Assembly: GCF_902167145.1 (NCBI RefSeq)
Contig: NC_050104.1
Span: forward strand, 12,484,001-12,548,000
Length of the DNA stretch: 64,000 nt
Reading direction: 5' to 3'
Origin: Zea mays
Taxonomy: Eukaryota > Streptophyta > Magnoliopsida > Poales > Poaceae
The notes beneath the pieces were generated by a model, which was not told the origin of the DNA, ran no database searches, and saw only the letters and a list, made by a program, of their open reading frames with translations. The position numbers and the translations under genes are program-made. Below, one piece after another: positions 20,765-33,900 of the stretch. Within the stretch, counting starts at the first letter, position 1, and the number at the start of each line of letters is the position of its first letter.

Positions 20765-22643
20765 ATGGCTCGTAGAAGATCCAAAAGAACAAGAAGACAT
20801 CTCCGAAGGAAAACAATGAGGTAACCCTTGAAATATTACTTTCCGATTGTTCTAATTATGATTCTTGGTCTACTAGGGTGATAAATGCCTTTAGAACCGT
20901 AGATCCTCAATTAGAAGAAATTATGGACAAGAGTATCTTCCCCTCTAGTTATAATGGAAAAATTATCTCCGAGGAGGATCAAAGATGTTTTCGCTTAAAC
21001 TACCTAGCTTATGACATCTTAAGTAATTCTCTTAGCAATGAGGATTATCATGCCTTCATATCAAATAAAGACGAATCCATTTATGATGCGCATGATATTT
21101 GGACTAGAGTTAAAAATAAATTTGATGAGTCCAAACATGATAGTTCGTTTTGTGCCTCTACTTCCTTTGATATTTGTGATACTAACCCTTGCAAGGAAGA
21201 AGAAGAAAATGAACGATGGAGACCAAACGATGAATCCACCTCTCCAAAAGGTTTGTCTTCCCATTTCGATTCCCACATATGTTGTGTGGCTAATGAAAAT
21301 GATAGCGGAAGGACAAATGAGGATGAGGAGGAAGAAAGAAGCTTCTTGCATCTCTACGCTCGCCTAAGCCAAGAAGATAAGGCGGTCATGCTCAAACTTC
21401 TAGAAAGAGTGAGAGAGCAAAGCGAAGCTCGTCAAAGGCTAGAAGATGTTCTCTCCATGAAAATGCTACACTTTGACGAGTTGACTAAAGAACATGAGGA
21501 GCTAAAGTGCTCTCATGTTGATTTGGTCCAAAGGTATGAAACTATTTCAATTGAGCAAGATAACTCTTTACATTGTATCGCTCAATTAGTAAATAGGAAT
21601 GCCTTGCTAAAGGACCAGTAGAAAAGCTAAAAGTTGAAAATCTAGCTTTTCAAGATAAGTATGATATGCTTCTAAGTTCTCATGAAAATCTTATGGATGA
21701 TCATATCATATTAAATATAGATCATGAGGTTGTGATATAAAACTTAAAATCTCAACAACCTCACTCATGCACATGTTTTCAAATTGAAACTACATTACCA
21801 TGTGCTAATGCTTGTTGTCCGTCGACAAGCAAATCTTCCTTTGAGCTAGAATCTGCAGGAACAAAAGATGATACATATCAAAAGCTCAAAAAAGAAAATG
21901 AGAGGCTAAAGATGAGCTTGACATAACTAAAAGGGAAGTGCATTGCTCAACCTTCTCAAGATAACCATGATCACATGGTGAAGAAGCTTGAGACGGGAAC
22001 AACCGTGGCATGCACTAAATCCCTTGAAGAAAATGTCAAGGACTCGAGGATTACCACGAGGAGGAAGCAAAAGAAGAAAATCAATACCTCTTCCAAAAGC
22101 CTCAACCATGCCTCCATAAAAGGTAACATCCAAGGTAATAATCAAGTCACACTTCATACAAATATAAATAAGAAGTATAGTGAATGCTTTGAAAAGGGGC
22201 ACTTGATTAGATCATGTCCCTATATTAAAAATGGCTTGATTATTAACAAGGATGATAAACTTTGTTTAAAATGTTCAAAGAAGGGACACTTTATTAAATC
22301 TTGTCCCCATTTGAAACAAAAAGGCATAGGGCTAGAAAAGAAAATATTTACTAACCATGTAGCAAGCAAGAAACGAGGAAGGAAGAAATCTTCAAGACTT
22401 AAAGATCGCATTTGCTACATATGCCGAAAGAAGGGACATCAATGCAAGGATTGTCCCATTGGTAACAATCTCACTCCTAGCTTGTTAATTAATTCTCATG
22501 TAACTAGGCAACCCAAAATTGCAACTTGTGCTAGAAAGGTAATGAGTTTACCTAGTGCTAGCGCAAAGGACGTTTGGGTTCCTAGATCTTTGTTGACTAA
22601 CCTTGATGGACCCATCAAGAGATGGGTACCAAAATATGCTTGA
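20765..22643 (+). pseudogene. Sirevirus-type gag of element E, frameshifted
   Basis: Likely start ATG at 20765. A frameshift within 30 bases moves the frame to NNEVTLEILLSDCSNYDSWSTRVINAF, which opens into a 247-residue stretch ending at 21621. There a one-base loss (CAG TAG AAA for CAGGTAGAA) shifts the frame again; coiled-coil-like sequence continues with stops to a 222-residue frame (21975-22643). That part has one degraded knuckle (ECFEKGHLIRSCP), two complete ones (CLKCSKKGHFIKSCP, CYICRKKGHQCKDCP) and a final RWVPKYA. Gag would form the particle. It differs strongly in sequence from gag in B, D and F, so E belongs to another subfamily. Confidence 0.85.
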
Positions 22644-25600
22644 CAAGCCTTGCAGGAGAAGAAGATGATATGAAGCTTTGGGGTGCTTGAGAAAGCCAAT
22701 TCAACTTTATTTACTCAGGCTATCAATCTTCAATTATCGATATCCATGATTGACCCAAGGTTATTTTTCAAATTACTATATCTTAAACTCATATCATCTC
22801 GAAGGAAGACATTAATGTTGTAGGAAATAAAGAGTTATCCCGTGCCAAAAAAATCAAGACCTACAACATGGAGGAAAACCAAAGGATGGTAACATTTATG
22901 TCTTTAGTGCAAAAATCTTAGAATATCATTTCTCATGTGTCTTGTATAGTCACATAGAAAAGGAAAGCACTTCATGACACTATTCTTTGAAGAAATTCCT
23001 CTCTTATGGTAGATTGTATATTCATCATTCCTATACTATGGCAATCTACATGTTTTAAATTATTAAGTAACTCATGGCATGTTTTACACTTATTATCTTA
23101 TTGTTGCCATGATTCTAGATATAGAGAGATATTCTAAGTTCCTAAAAGAATAGGGTGTCATGAAAGGAATTCAAATCCCTACAACACCTACAAAAGGAAG
23201 ATTCTCTCTATACCTAGAATAGTGAGACTAATGCTTTTATCTAAGTAATCCATGTAGTCTCACTAGTAGAGAATATGTTTCTCTTTGGAGATGCGTAATT
23301 TAACATAAAAGGAAAAGTCAATCCAATGATTTCTGTTGCTTTGCTTCTTGCTTATATTGGATATGATTCTTCTACATCTATTGCTTTCCATGTTATGAAT
23401 TAGGTTTATTCCCATAATCTTAAAAGAACTAACTATGCTTGTTCCATAAGACAAAACTGAGCATACTTCAAGGAATAATCTAGTTCATATTATAGAGTTT
23501 CCATGCTTTAAGTAATCCACTTTTCATTCCTTATCAAAATGATTACTCAAAGGGAAACTAGTGCTTGTGTTGCTATTAACATTTCTCTTGAGCTCACTTA
23601 TGAAAATCTACAAGAGAGTGGGTGCAAGTTTAAAGCCACAAGCCTCAAAGGGTTGCTCTTCACCCAAAGGAAGGAAGGTAAAAGCAAAGGTATGGGAATT
23701 TGTCTTCTCAATCAAATATAGTTCCCATCAATGGTTGTTTACTCCAATATATCATATTCTACCTATGTAAAGAATAGATTCTTTATTGGACCAAAGTCGG
23801 ATAGATGTGCATTCAATCTCATTCTAATAAAATGCACTTGTCCATTAAAAGCTACTTCATGCCTTTGCTATATTTGTTCTCATATTGATTTGCTTCTAAA
23901 TAATGATCAATAAATTCAATATGAAGAAGTAAATTTTCTATGATTGATCAAAAGGTGCATATTCCTCTTTCCTAAAGAAGTGCGCTAACATTAAGGAATT
24001 TACTTCAAGTATATGTGAATTTTGGATGATGAATTGTGTTTATTTCCTATATAAGAAGTCATCCTTCATCATATACTCCCTTGTGCTATTAACATCTTTT
24101 CTTGAGTATTTTCAATAAGTTTAGAAGGAAAAAGAAACAACTACAAAGGGAGAACACTCACATGAAAGAGAAATACATCAAGTGCAATAACACCTACTTG
24201 GACAATGAGATTTTCAAAAACATCAATGGTGTGGCTGTGAGTATTCTAAATCTTTTTCATTGTGAGAATACTAGACATAAATTATGTATTGCAAATCTTT
24301 TTAGCCTTGATCGAAGATAAATAGTGCTTCTCCCTATTTGCCTTTAAAAAATAAGTGCATTCACCCATTTCTTTCATTCTTGATGCATATCTTTAGGGGG
24401 AGCCTATTTCTATATCTTGATTATATTGAGACTAGCACGTTATCTTAGTAATCTCATATAGTCTCATATATGAGAACAAGTTTCTCATAAGGCATGCTAC
24501 TACATTTCAATCCAACTTGGTAAAATAATGTCACCTTATCAAGGATTGTAGCTTTCAATGTTAAAGTAGCATATTTATTGGATTCTCCTATTTTTAAGCT
24601 TGATTGAAAATCTAATGCCTATGTTGTTCTTTTGATCACATCTGTTGTTTGATCATTGAATAACTTCAATTATCACTTATGCTTCTTAGTGCCTCATGTA
24701 ATTTCAATTTGATTTCAATTGGTAATTTCAATCGACATCTCTCTTGATATGCACTAAGTTAAAAGGAGAATTCATGATACATTTATGCAATTTGTGATCT
24801 ACTTGATATATAATAACATGACTTAGAAAAGGATAACTAGTTGTAGAACTCTCTTTTGTGTAAAATATGTTTTCACACATTGTCTTGAGTATAGGTCTTA
24901 AGCGACTAAGACTAAGGATAAAGCACAATGAAGAGAGCATCTCTATGTGAAGGTACAAAAGGGTAAAACTACTCCATCTCATTCATACATGTACCTAAAA
25001 TCTTCCTACATTACTTGCATATCATGTTTAAAAGGAAGAGAAAGCATGTTCATGCATTAACCCTGCTTCATACCTAGTTTAACTTCTCAAACATTCATTC
25101 TTACATCTTTGTTTAAACTGGGTGAAGTAATTTTATTGTCAAGGAGCTTAAAGCTTAACCTTGTAACGAGGATAAGCTGCCTTTGTTCGAAAGGTGGATG
25201 GTCCTTAAGCCTCTTTGAAATCCTTAAGGGTGAATACTTGAGATGTTTATAACATGCTTTCATAAGTGCTTAAACTGTCATGAGCATCACACTTATACTA
25301 TGACACAATGCACTTCACATTCTCTATGATATAGACACAATCTCATTAACCTAATTATGTGCACTTGGCATTTAAGACCAAAAATTTGTATTCCTCTCAA
25401 AGCACATGCTTAGGGGGAGCAATCTATATTATATAGAATTGTTTAAGCTTAATCGACATATCCTTTTAATCATGTCTCTTTCCTTTGGTACATCTGCATA
25501 TTTCTTATCTCTATTTTGTGCCAAGGCTAAGACTAATATGTTTTCATGAGCATCTCATGTATTAAGTCTTAGATTGAAAGGGAAATGGAGTATTCGGCAA

Positions 25601-26326
25601 AAACATCGCTTCCACTCAACTCCAATGGTATTATCCCTCTTTGCCGGTATTCCGTCGTCTCTCCAAATTTGGTACAATCTTCACTCATATATTATTTGCC
25701 AAAGGGGGAAAGAAAGTATAAGGGCTTATATTTCACTCAAATATCCGTTTTTGGCGATTCATGCCAAAGGGGGAGAAAGTATTAGCCCAAAGCAAAAGGA
25801 CCGCACCACCACCCATTTTCAAAAAGTTTTAAAAATGAAGTTTTCAATTGATATCTTATTATATTCAAAAGAGGGAGAAAATAGCACCTTCAAAAATTGG
25901 TATATTAAAACCCTTATTATATTCAAAAGTGGGAGAAAATAGCACCTTCAAAAATCGGTATATTAAAACCCTCTTGAACACTAAGAGGAGGAATTTATTG
26001 AGGGGGAGTTTTGTTTAGTCAAAGGAAAAGCATTTGAAACAGGGGGAGAAAATTTCAAATCTTGAAAATGCTTCTCAAAATCTTATTCATTTATCCTTTG
26101 ACTATTTTGCAAAACACTTTGAAAAGAATTTGCAAAAACAAAACAAATGGTGCAAGCATTGTCCAAAACATTAAATATGAAGAATGCATTCATGCAAATC
26201 TTATGAAATAATAGATTGGTATAATTTCAAGCACTCTTTGCACATATATTATGCAAACTAGTTCAATTATGCACTTATATATTTGCTTTGGTTTGTGTTG
26301 GCATCAATCACCAAAAAGGGGGAGAT
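22644..26326 (+). other. Internal region of element E without pol, repeated polypurine tracts
   Basis: 3.7 kb of AT-rich sequence with only short frames. I looked for the DSG protease, HHCC/DDE integrase, reverse transcriptase YVDD and RNase H motifs seen in B and D and found none. Polypurine-like AGGGGGAG runs occur near 24396, 25412, 25692, 25760, 25999, 26040 and at 26315-26324 next to the 3' LTR. Multiple tracts upstream of the 3' LTR are a known Sirevirus trait. Confidence 0.75.
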
Positions 26327-27845
26327 TGAAAGGGAAATAGGGTCAAACCTTTTCCTAATTGATTTTGGTGGTTGAATTGCCCAACACAAATAATTGGACT
26401 AACTAGTTTGTTCAAGATCATACAATTTTATAGGTGCCAAAGGTTCAACACAAACCAATCAAAAGAACAAGTTAGGTCTCAAAAGAAAGGAGCAAAAAGG
26501 AAACCGAAGGCTGCCCTGGTCTGGCGCACCGGACAGTCCGGTGCACCACCGGACAGTGTCCGAAACCGAAGGCTGCCCTGGTCTGGCGCACCGGACAGTG
26601 TCCGGTGCACCAGGGTGCTTTAGCTCGAACTCTTCACCTTCGGGTTTCCCAGGCGCAGCTCCGCTATAATTCACCGGACTGTCCGGTGTGACACCGGACA
26701 GTGTCCGGTGCACCAGCGGAGCAACGGCTATCTGCGCGCAACGGTCGACTTTGCAAAGTGAACAGTGCAATTCAGAATGTCAGAGCAGAAGTCAGAGGGG
26801 CACCGGACTGTCCGTTGTGGCACCGAACTGTCCGGTGCCGCATGAGGACAAAGCCTCCAACGGTCGACCAGCTCCAAGCCCTAACGGGAGGATGACGTGG
26901 CGGGGCACCGGACTGTCCGGTGCGCCCATCGCCAGCAAGCTTCTCCAACGGCCATATTTTGTTTGGTGGCTATAAATACCACCTCAACCGGCCACTTCAA
27001 AAAGGGGGAGCCCAAGCAACATTCCAAGTCATCTAGTTGACATACTCAAGCCCTCCCAGCCACATATATTCATTGATCCATCCTATGCACAAGATTTAGG
27101 CCACTACAACCAACACAAGTGCCACAAAAGAGTGCTAGCAAAAGAAAGCCTCTAGTGTGATTTTAGCAAGAGTGCCTTGTGAGAATTATTGAGAGTTAGT
27201 GAGCACTACATCTTGTGATCATTTGTGCGTGGAGTTTTGACTCCCATTGAACTTCCTCCAAAGTTTTGGAGGCTTGTAAAAGCTAGCAAGAGACACCAAA
27301 GAGTGTGGTGATCCTTGTGGGGTCTTAAGTGATCCTTGAGAATAAGAAGAGCTCGCCGATCTTGAGTGATCGGTGGAGAGAGGGAAAGGGTTGAAAAAGA
27401 CCCGTCCTTAGTGGACTCCTCAACGGGGACTAGGCATTCGAGGGCCGAACCTCGGTAAAACAAATCACTCGTGTCCATTGTGTTTATTGCTTGTGATTTG
27501 TTTGTTTTCCCTCACTCTAAGTTTTTCTTGCACTATTCTTTGCTAACCTTATTTGGTGTTGCTTTAAGTTAAATTCTCATTTAGTGAAGCAACACATTGC
27601 AAGAAAGAACTCGTGGCATTACTCTTCTCATCTAATCCTTCTTGCTTTATTCTCATAGACTTGTTAGTAGTATTGATTTATCAATTCCGCATTATTTAAG
27701 AGCAATACTCTTTACAAGCAAGAACTTAGTTTTCATACTCCGATAATTGTATATCTTGTTCTAACCACTAATCAAGGGATCTAGTTGGGAGATAAAGTTT
27801 TAATTTTCAGGTTTTGCCTATCCACCCCCCTCTAGGCGACTTTCA
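26327..27845 (+). mobile_element. 3' LTR of element E
   Basis: 1519 bp, starting TGAAAGGGAAATAGGG directly after AAAAAGGGGGAGAT. TATA box at 26970-26979. It differs from the 5' LTR by indels among the palindromes, including a local duplication of GAAACCGAAGGCTGCCCTGG near 26500-26585. The following CTCCG belongs to the Huck-like LTR. Confidence 0.92.
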
Positions 27846-28381
27846 CTCCGGAAACAGGTAATGATGGTTCCCCGCGTGCGCCCATGACGTCGGTTGCTCT
27901 CAACCCCCTACGGAAGCAAGGAAACGTCAGCAGGATCCATGCCGCACCGCCAGCAATGCTTCAACAGGGCTCAAGCACTTCTTCGATGGCCATGTTAGCA
28001 CGTGTATAGGGCTCAAGGCACTTCTCCGCTAGCCACGTTAGCACGTAGCTACACCCCCATTGTACAGCTGGACCATCTCCTTGTATATATAAAAGGGGAT
28101 GTCTAGGGCCTTCCTAAGGGACGGACGGGGCAAGCAAAGAGAGGCAGGCAGAGTAGGAGAGACGCGGTGGAGGCTAACTCAGACACCTCACCTCAAGATC
28201 GAACCCTCTCCCTCTCTCTCTCGCGACGCTTGTAACCCCTACTACGAGCACCCCGATGCAAGATAATATAAGCCTCATCCTCTCGCTTGTGTTCCATCTT
28301 GCATCAACTCATCTGGGCAGGGACACGCAGCGACAAATTCACTAGTCGGTTGAGGGTCCTCGCGGGTCCGAAACGCCGACA
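27846..28381 (+). mobile_element. 5' LTR remnant of element C
   Basis: Matches 58725-59262 of the 3' LTR. The first 680 or so bases are missing to the left of element E. TATA box TATATATAAAAG at 28085-28096 and end CGAAACGCCGACA at 28381. Confidence 0.92.
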
Positions 28382-28383
28382 GT

Positions 28384-28400
28384 TGGCGCGCCAGGTAGGG
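28384..28400 (+). promoter_or_regulatory. Primer binding site of element C
   Basis: TGGCGCGCCAGGTAGGG begins two bases after the LTR, where the tRNA primer anneals. It is not the initiator-methionine site used by the Sireviruses here. Confidence 0.75.
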
Positions 28401-28441
28401 GCCTGCTGCGTGTTGACAAACACTTTCCCGTTGAGTTCCAG

Positions 28442-30925
28442 ATGGGTAGCCTTCAGCAACCTCTTCAGCCCAGGACGATGCTCTGCTTCGGGAGTCCCGA
28501 GTTCATGCCCCGCGACGGCAGCTACGACATGGTACTCCTCCCCTCACAGCACGACAACAACGACGGTCGTCGGCTCGCCCGGCGGAGGCGAACTCGACGA
28601 CGACTTCCCTCCGTGGCGGAAGAGGAACACCTGGGTTTGCTCCGCCACCCTCGTCGTCGGAGGAGGATGAGATGGGGCAACCGTGGCCAGGCACGGGGCG
28701 GCACTTCGTCGGCTGTCGGACTAGAGCGAGTTGACGACACCGACACCCCTGCGGGGGACATGTCGGGTGTTGTCCTCACACCTGAGACAACGATGGGTGT
28801 CGCTTCCTAGCAATGTGCCAACCCCAAGCGGACTGATGACGCCGGCACCCTTGCGAGGGACTTGTCGGACATTAGTCTCGCACCTGAGATGACGGCGCAC
28901 TCTGTCCCCGATGCAACTTCACCACCTTCCATCGACTAGGAGGTACCATCAGTCTTCCACCCTGTTTCCTTTAGATTCAGCTTCGATCCACCAGGCGACC
29001 CCGCTTCGGTGAGCGCTTTTGCAAGGGCATATCCTAACCTTCCAGGGTACCATATGTGGTCAACCTAGGACCGACTGACGGTCGTCTCAACCTACGGACC
29101 TGCAGGTTCCGAGGAAGAAGACGACCCTGACTTCAGTTGGGATTTCTCCGGACTCAGTGATCCCAGTGCCATGCGAGGCTTCATGTCCGCATGTGACTAC
29201 TGCCTCTTCGGTTGCTCTGACGATGGCCACAACCTTGATGACGAGGGTTATGACCCAAGTCGCGAGTGTTTCCACATCGATCAGGGGAATCACGATGAAG
29301 ACGACCGCCTCGGCATGCCAGAGAACGACGACACCCCTGCGCCTGCGTCTCGCGTTGAGATCCCGCGGGAGCTAGCTGTGGTCCGAGTCCCTGCAGGGGG
29401 TCAGGACACACAGGTTGAGCAACTCTGCGAGATGTAGGCCAAGCTCGACGAAGAAGCAGGGCGGCTTGTGCAGCTCCGACAAAATATCGAGCAGGAGTGG
29501 GCAGGTCGAGCACTCGCCGGAGGAGCGCGTCATCAGGCCCGGGACATCCAGCGCCGTATCGTTGACGATGCCAGGGCAGGACTACCCCCGGCCTTCAGCG
29601 GGGCCGGCTAGAACCTAGCTGCAGCGGCGATGCTACTTTGAACGATTCCGGAGCCATCCACCACTGAGGGGCGATGTATCCAGGGTGAACTCAAGGGTCT
29701 CCTGGAAGATGCCGCAGTCCGACGAGCCAAAAGCTCTGCCTCCCGAAGGTGAGGGTGCCCCTCGGAGCATCGCGCAACGTCCTCCCGACGCATGCGGGAG
29801 GCCTCGGTCCACACCGAGCGCACAAGGGACGGGACGACTGCAGCCCCGAACCGCCTCGGCAGCGAACAACACCGCCGCGACCGTCGAGCACGCCTCGAGG
29901 AAAGGGTGCGCCGAGGCTACCACCCCAGGCGCGGAGGATGCTACGACAGTGAGGAGGATCGGAGCCCCTTGCCTGAACCACCAGGTCCGCGAGTCTTCAG
30001 CCGGGCCATACGACGGGCGCCGTTCCCGGCCCGGTTCCGGGCCCCGACTACCATCACCAAGTACTCAGGGGAGACAAGGCCGGAGTTCTGGCTTGCGGAT
30101 TACCGACTGGCATGCCAGCTGGGAGGGACGGACGACGACAACCTCATCATCCGCAACCTCCCCCTTTTCCTCTCCGACGCTGCCTGGGCCTGGCTGGAGC
30201 ATCTGCCTCCTGCGCAGATCTCCGACTGAGACGACCTGGTCAAGGCTTTCGCCGAAAATTTCCAAGGTACGTACGTGCGCCCTGTGAATTCATGGGATCT
30301 CCGAAGCTGCCGCCAGCAGCCAGGGGAATCCCTGCGAGAGTACATCCGGCGGTTTTCCAAGCAGCGCACCGAGTTGCCCAACATCATCGACTCGGACGTC
30401 ATCGGGGCATTTCTCGCCGACACCACTTGCCGGGACCTGGTGAGTAAACTGGGACGGAAGACTCCCACCAAGGCGAGCGAACTGATGGACATAACCACCA
30501 AGTTCGCCTCTGGTCAGGAGGCGGTTGAAGCCATCTTCCGGAAGGACAAGAAGCCTCAGGGAAGACAAAAGGAAGACGTCCCTGAGGCATCCGCCCCGCG
30601 TGGCACGAAGAAGAAGACCAGGAAGAAGGCGCAAGGAAAACGAGACGTCGTTGACACGGATCTCGTCGCTGCTGCCGAGCACAGGAATCCTCGGAAGCCT
30701 CCCGGAGGGGCCAACATGTTCGACAAGATGCTCAAGGAGTCGTGCCCCTATCACAAGGGTCCGGTCAAGCACACCCTTAAAGAATGCGACATGCTCCGGC
30801 GTTACTTCAATAAGGATGGACCCTCAGCAGAAGGTGGCAAGGACCAAGGCAACAACAAGAAGGGGGGCGACAAGGAAGAGGAGTTCCTGGAGGTCCACAA
30901 CTGCTTCATGATCTACGGCGGATAG
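28442..30925 (+). pseudogene. gag of Huck-like element C, broken
   Basis: The N-terminal part (MGSLQQPLQPRTMLCFGSPE from 28442) is frameshifted. The core gag domain is clear from about 29970: FRAPTTITKYSGETRPEFW, LIIRNLPLFLSDAAWAWLEHLP, then after a TGA at 30227-30229 (tryptophan expected) DDLVKAFAENFQGTYVRP, LREYIRRFSKQRTELPNI and FLADTTCRDLVSKLG. The basic tail (GTKKKTRKKAQGKR) leads to a short CPYHKG..H..C knuckle-like motif (about 30740-30790) and HNCFMIYGG. A TAG at 30923-30925 replaces a probable CAG codon, after which the frame continues into the pol segment. Confidence 0.88.
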
Positions 30926-33900
30926 GTGGCGAACGCCTCGGCTCGGCACCGCAAGCAGGAGCGCCGGGAGGTCTGCTCGGTGAAGGTAGCGCCGCCGGTC
31001 TATCTAGACTGGTCCGACAAGCCCATCACCTTTGACCAAGGCGACCACCCCGACTGCGTACCGAGCCCAGGAAGTCCGTCCCTCTCGACCCCAGCAACGA
31101 CGCCGGCAAGAAAGTCAGGATCGACTCCGAGCTCGACCCCAAATAGGAAGCAGTGCTCGTCGACTTTCTCCGTGCAAACGCCGAAATTTTTGCGTGGAGT
31201 CCCTCGAACATGCCTGACATACCGAGGGATGTCGCCGAGCACTCACTGGACATCCGAGCCGGTGCCCGACCCGTGAAGCAGCCCCTGCGCCGCTTTGATG
31301 AAGAAAAGCGCAGGGCCATAGGCGAGGAGGTCCACAAGCTGATGGCCACAGGGTTCATCAAAGAGGTATTCCATCCAGAATGGTTAGCTAACCCTGTGCT
31401 TGTAAAGAAGAATGGTGGGAAATGGAGGATGTGCGTCGACTACACTGGGTTGAATAAAGCATGTCCGAAGGTTCCCTACCCTCTGCCTCGCATCGATCAA
31501 ATTGTGGACTCCACTGCTGGGTGTGAAACCCTGTCATTCCTCGACGCCTATTCAGGCTATCACCAAATCAAGATGAAAGAGTCCGACTAGCTCGCGACTT
31601 CTTTTATCACACCTTTTGGCATGTATTGTTATACTACTATGCCATTTGGCTTGAGGAATGCAGGTGCAACATACCAAAGGTGCATGAACCACATGTTCGG
31701 AGAGCACATCGGCAGAACGGTCGAGGCTTACATCGATGACATCGTTGTCAAAACAAGGAAGGCCTCTGACCTCCTCTCTGACCTCGAAGTAACTTTCGGG
31801 TGCCTGCATGCAAAGGGCGTAAAACTCAATCCCGAGAAGTGTGTCTTCGGAGTCCCCCGAGGCATGCTCCTGGGGTTCATCATCTCCGAACGAGCCATCG
31901 AGGCCAACCCGGAGAAAATCGCAACCATCACCAACATGGGGCCCATCAAAGATTTAAAAGGAGTACAAAGGGTCATGGGATGCCTTGCGGCTCTAAGCCG
32001 CTTCATCTCGCGCCTTGGCGAGAAAGGATTGCCTTTGTACTGCCTCTTAAGGAAGGCCGAGCGCTTCACTTGGACCCCCGAGGCCGAAGAAGTCCTTGAA
32101 AACTTAAAGGCACTCCTTACTAATGCGCCCATCTTGGTGCCCTTCGCTGTGGGAGAAGCCCTCTTGATTTACGTAGCCGCAACCACTCAGGTGGTCAGCG
32201 CCGCGATCGTAGTCGAGAGACGAGAAGAGGGGCATGAACTGCTCATCCAGAGGCCGGTCTACTTCATCAGCGAGGTGCTATCCGAGACCAAGATCCGCTA
32301 CCCACAAATCCAGAAGCTACTGTACGCAGTGATTCTGACACGGCGAAAGTTGCGACACTACTTCGAGTCTCATCCGGTGACTGTGGTGTCATCCTTCCCC
32401 CTGGGAGAGATCATCCAGTGCCGAGAGGCCTCAGGTAGGATAGCAAAATGGGCAGTGGAACTCATGGGCGAAACACTTTCATTCGCTCCTCGGAAGGCCA
32501 TAAAATCTCAAGTCTTGGCAAACTTCCTGGCTGAATGGGTCGACACCCAATTGCCGACAGCTCCAATCCAGGTCGATCTTTGGACCATGTTCTTCGATGG
32601 GTCTCTTATGAAATCCGGAGCAGGTGCTGGCTTGCTCTTCATTTCACCCCTCGGAAAACATGTGCGCTACGCCTCCATTTTCCGGCGTCAAACAACGTGG
32701 CCGAGTATGAGGCTTTGGTCAATGGGTTGCACATCGCCGTCGAGCTAGGGGTTCGACACCTCGACGCTCGTGGTGACTCGTAGCTTGTTATTGACCAAGT
32801 CATGAAGAACTCCCACTGCCGCGATCAAAAAATGGAGGCCTACTGCGACGAAGTTCGGCACTTGGAAGATAAGTTCTACGGGCTAGAACTCAACCATGTT
32901 GCTCGACGGTACAATGAGACTGCGGATGAGCTGGCTAAAATAGCCTCGAGGCGGACGACGGTTCCCCTGAACATCTTCTCCAAGGACATATATCAACCAT
33001 CCGTCAAACTCGATGACGCGCCCGAACCCGAGGAGACCTCGGCCCAGCCCGAGGTACCCTCGGCCGCCGAGGGTGAGGCCCTGCGCGTCGAGGGAGAGCA
33101 GCACGGGGTTACGCCAAACCTGAACTGCCAGACCCCGTACCTGGAATATCTCCTCCGAGGAGAGCTGCCCCTCGACAAGGCCGAAGCTCGGCGCGCCAAG
33201 TCGTTCGTTTTACTGGGTGATGAAAAAGAGTTGTACCACCGCAGCCCCTCAGGCATTCTCCAACGATGCATATCTGTCGCCCAAGGACAAGAGCTGTTAC
33301 AAGAAATACACTCGGGGGCTTGCGGTCACCATGCAACACCTTGGGCCCTCGTGGGAAACGCTTTTCGACAAGGCTTCTACTGGCCGACCATGTTGGTCGA
33401 CGCCACTAGGATTGTACGCTCCTGCCAAGGGTGTCAATTCTACGCGAGACAGACGCACCTGCCCACTCAAGCCCTGCAGACAATACCTATCACTTGGCCG
33501 TTTGCCGTATGGGGTCTGGACCTTGTCGGTCCCTTGCAGAAGGCACCCGGGGGCTTCACGCACCTGCTGGTCGGCATCAACAAATTCTCCAAGTGGATCA
33601 TGGTCCGACCCTTAACCAGCATCGGATCCGAGTAGGCGGTGGCGTTCTTCACAAATATCATCCACCGCTTTGGGGTCCCAAACTCCATCATCACCGACAA
33701 CGGCACGCAATTCACTGGGAAAAAGTCCCTGGACTTCTGCGAAGACCACCACATCTGTGTGGACTGGGCCGCCGTAGCTCACCCAATGACAAATGGGCAG
33801 GTGGAGCGCGCCAACGGTATGATTTTGCAGGGACTAAAATCGAGGATCTACAACAACCTCAACAAGTTTGGCAAGCGGTGGATAAAAGAACTACCCTCGG

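Larger units (their letters stand above)
19203..27845 (+). mobile_element. Sirevirus-like element E, gag only, inserted in the Huck-like 5' LTR
   Basis: Two similar LTRs (1513 and 1519 bp) flank 5.6 kb. A PBS follows the first LTR, a polypurine tract precedes the second, and gag carries CCHC zinc knuckles. No protease, integrase, reverse transcriptase or RNase H is recognisable, so mobility would have to be supplied by another element. The right flank is CTCCG (27846-27850), continuous with the Huck-like LTR. The left flank (AAGAT) does not match it, so the left junction was rearranged after insertion. Confidence 0.85.

Noticed and set aside
28442..28810. 122-codon Arg-rich frame as a separate gene
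   Set aside because: It starts where gag of the Huck-like element starts and becomes low-complexity after a frameshift; treated as part of the broken gag.
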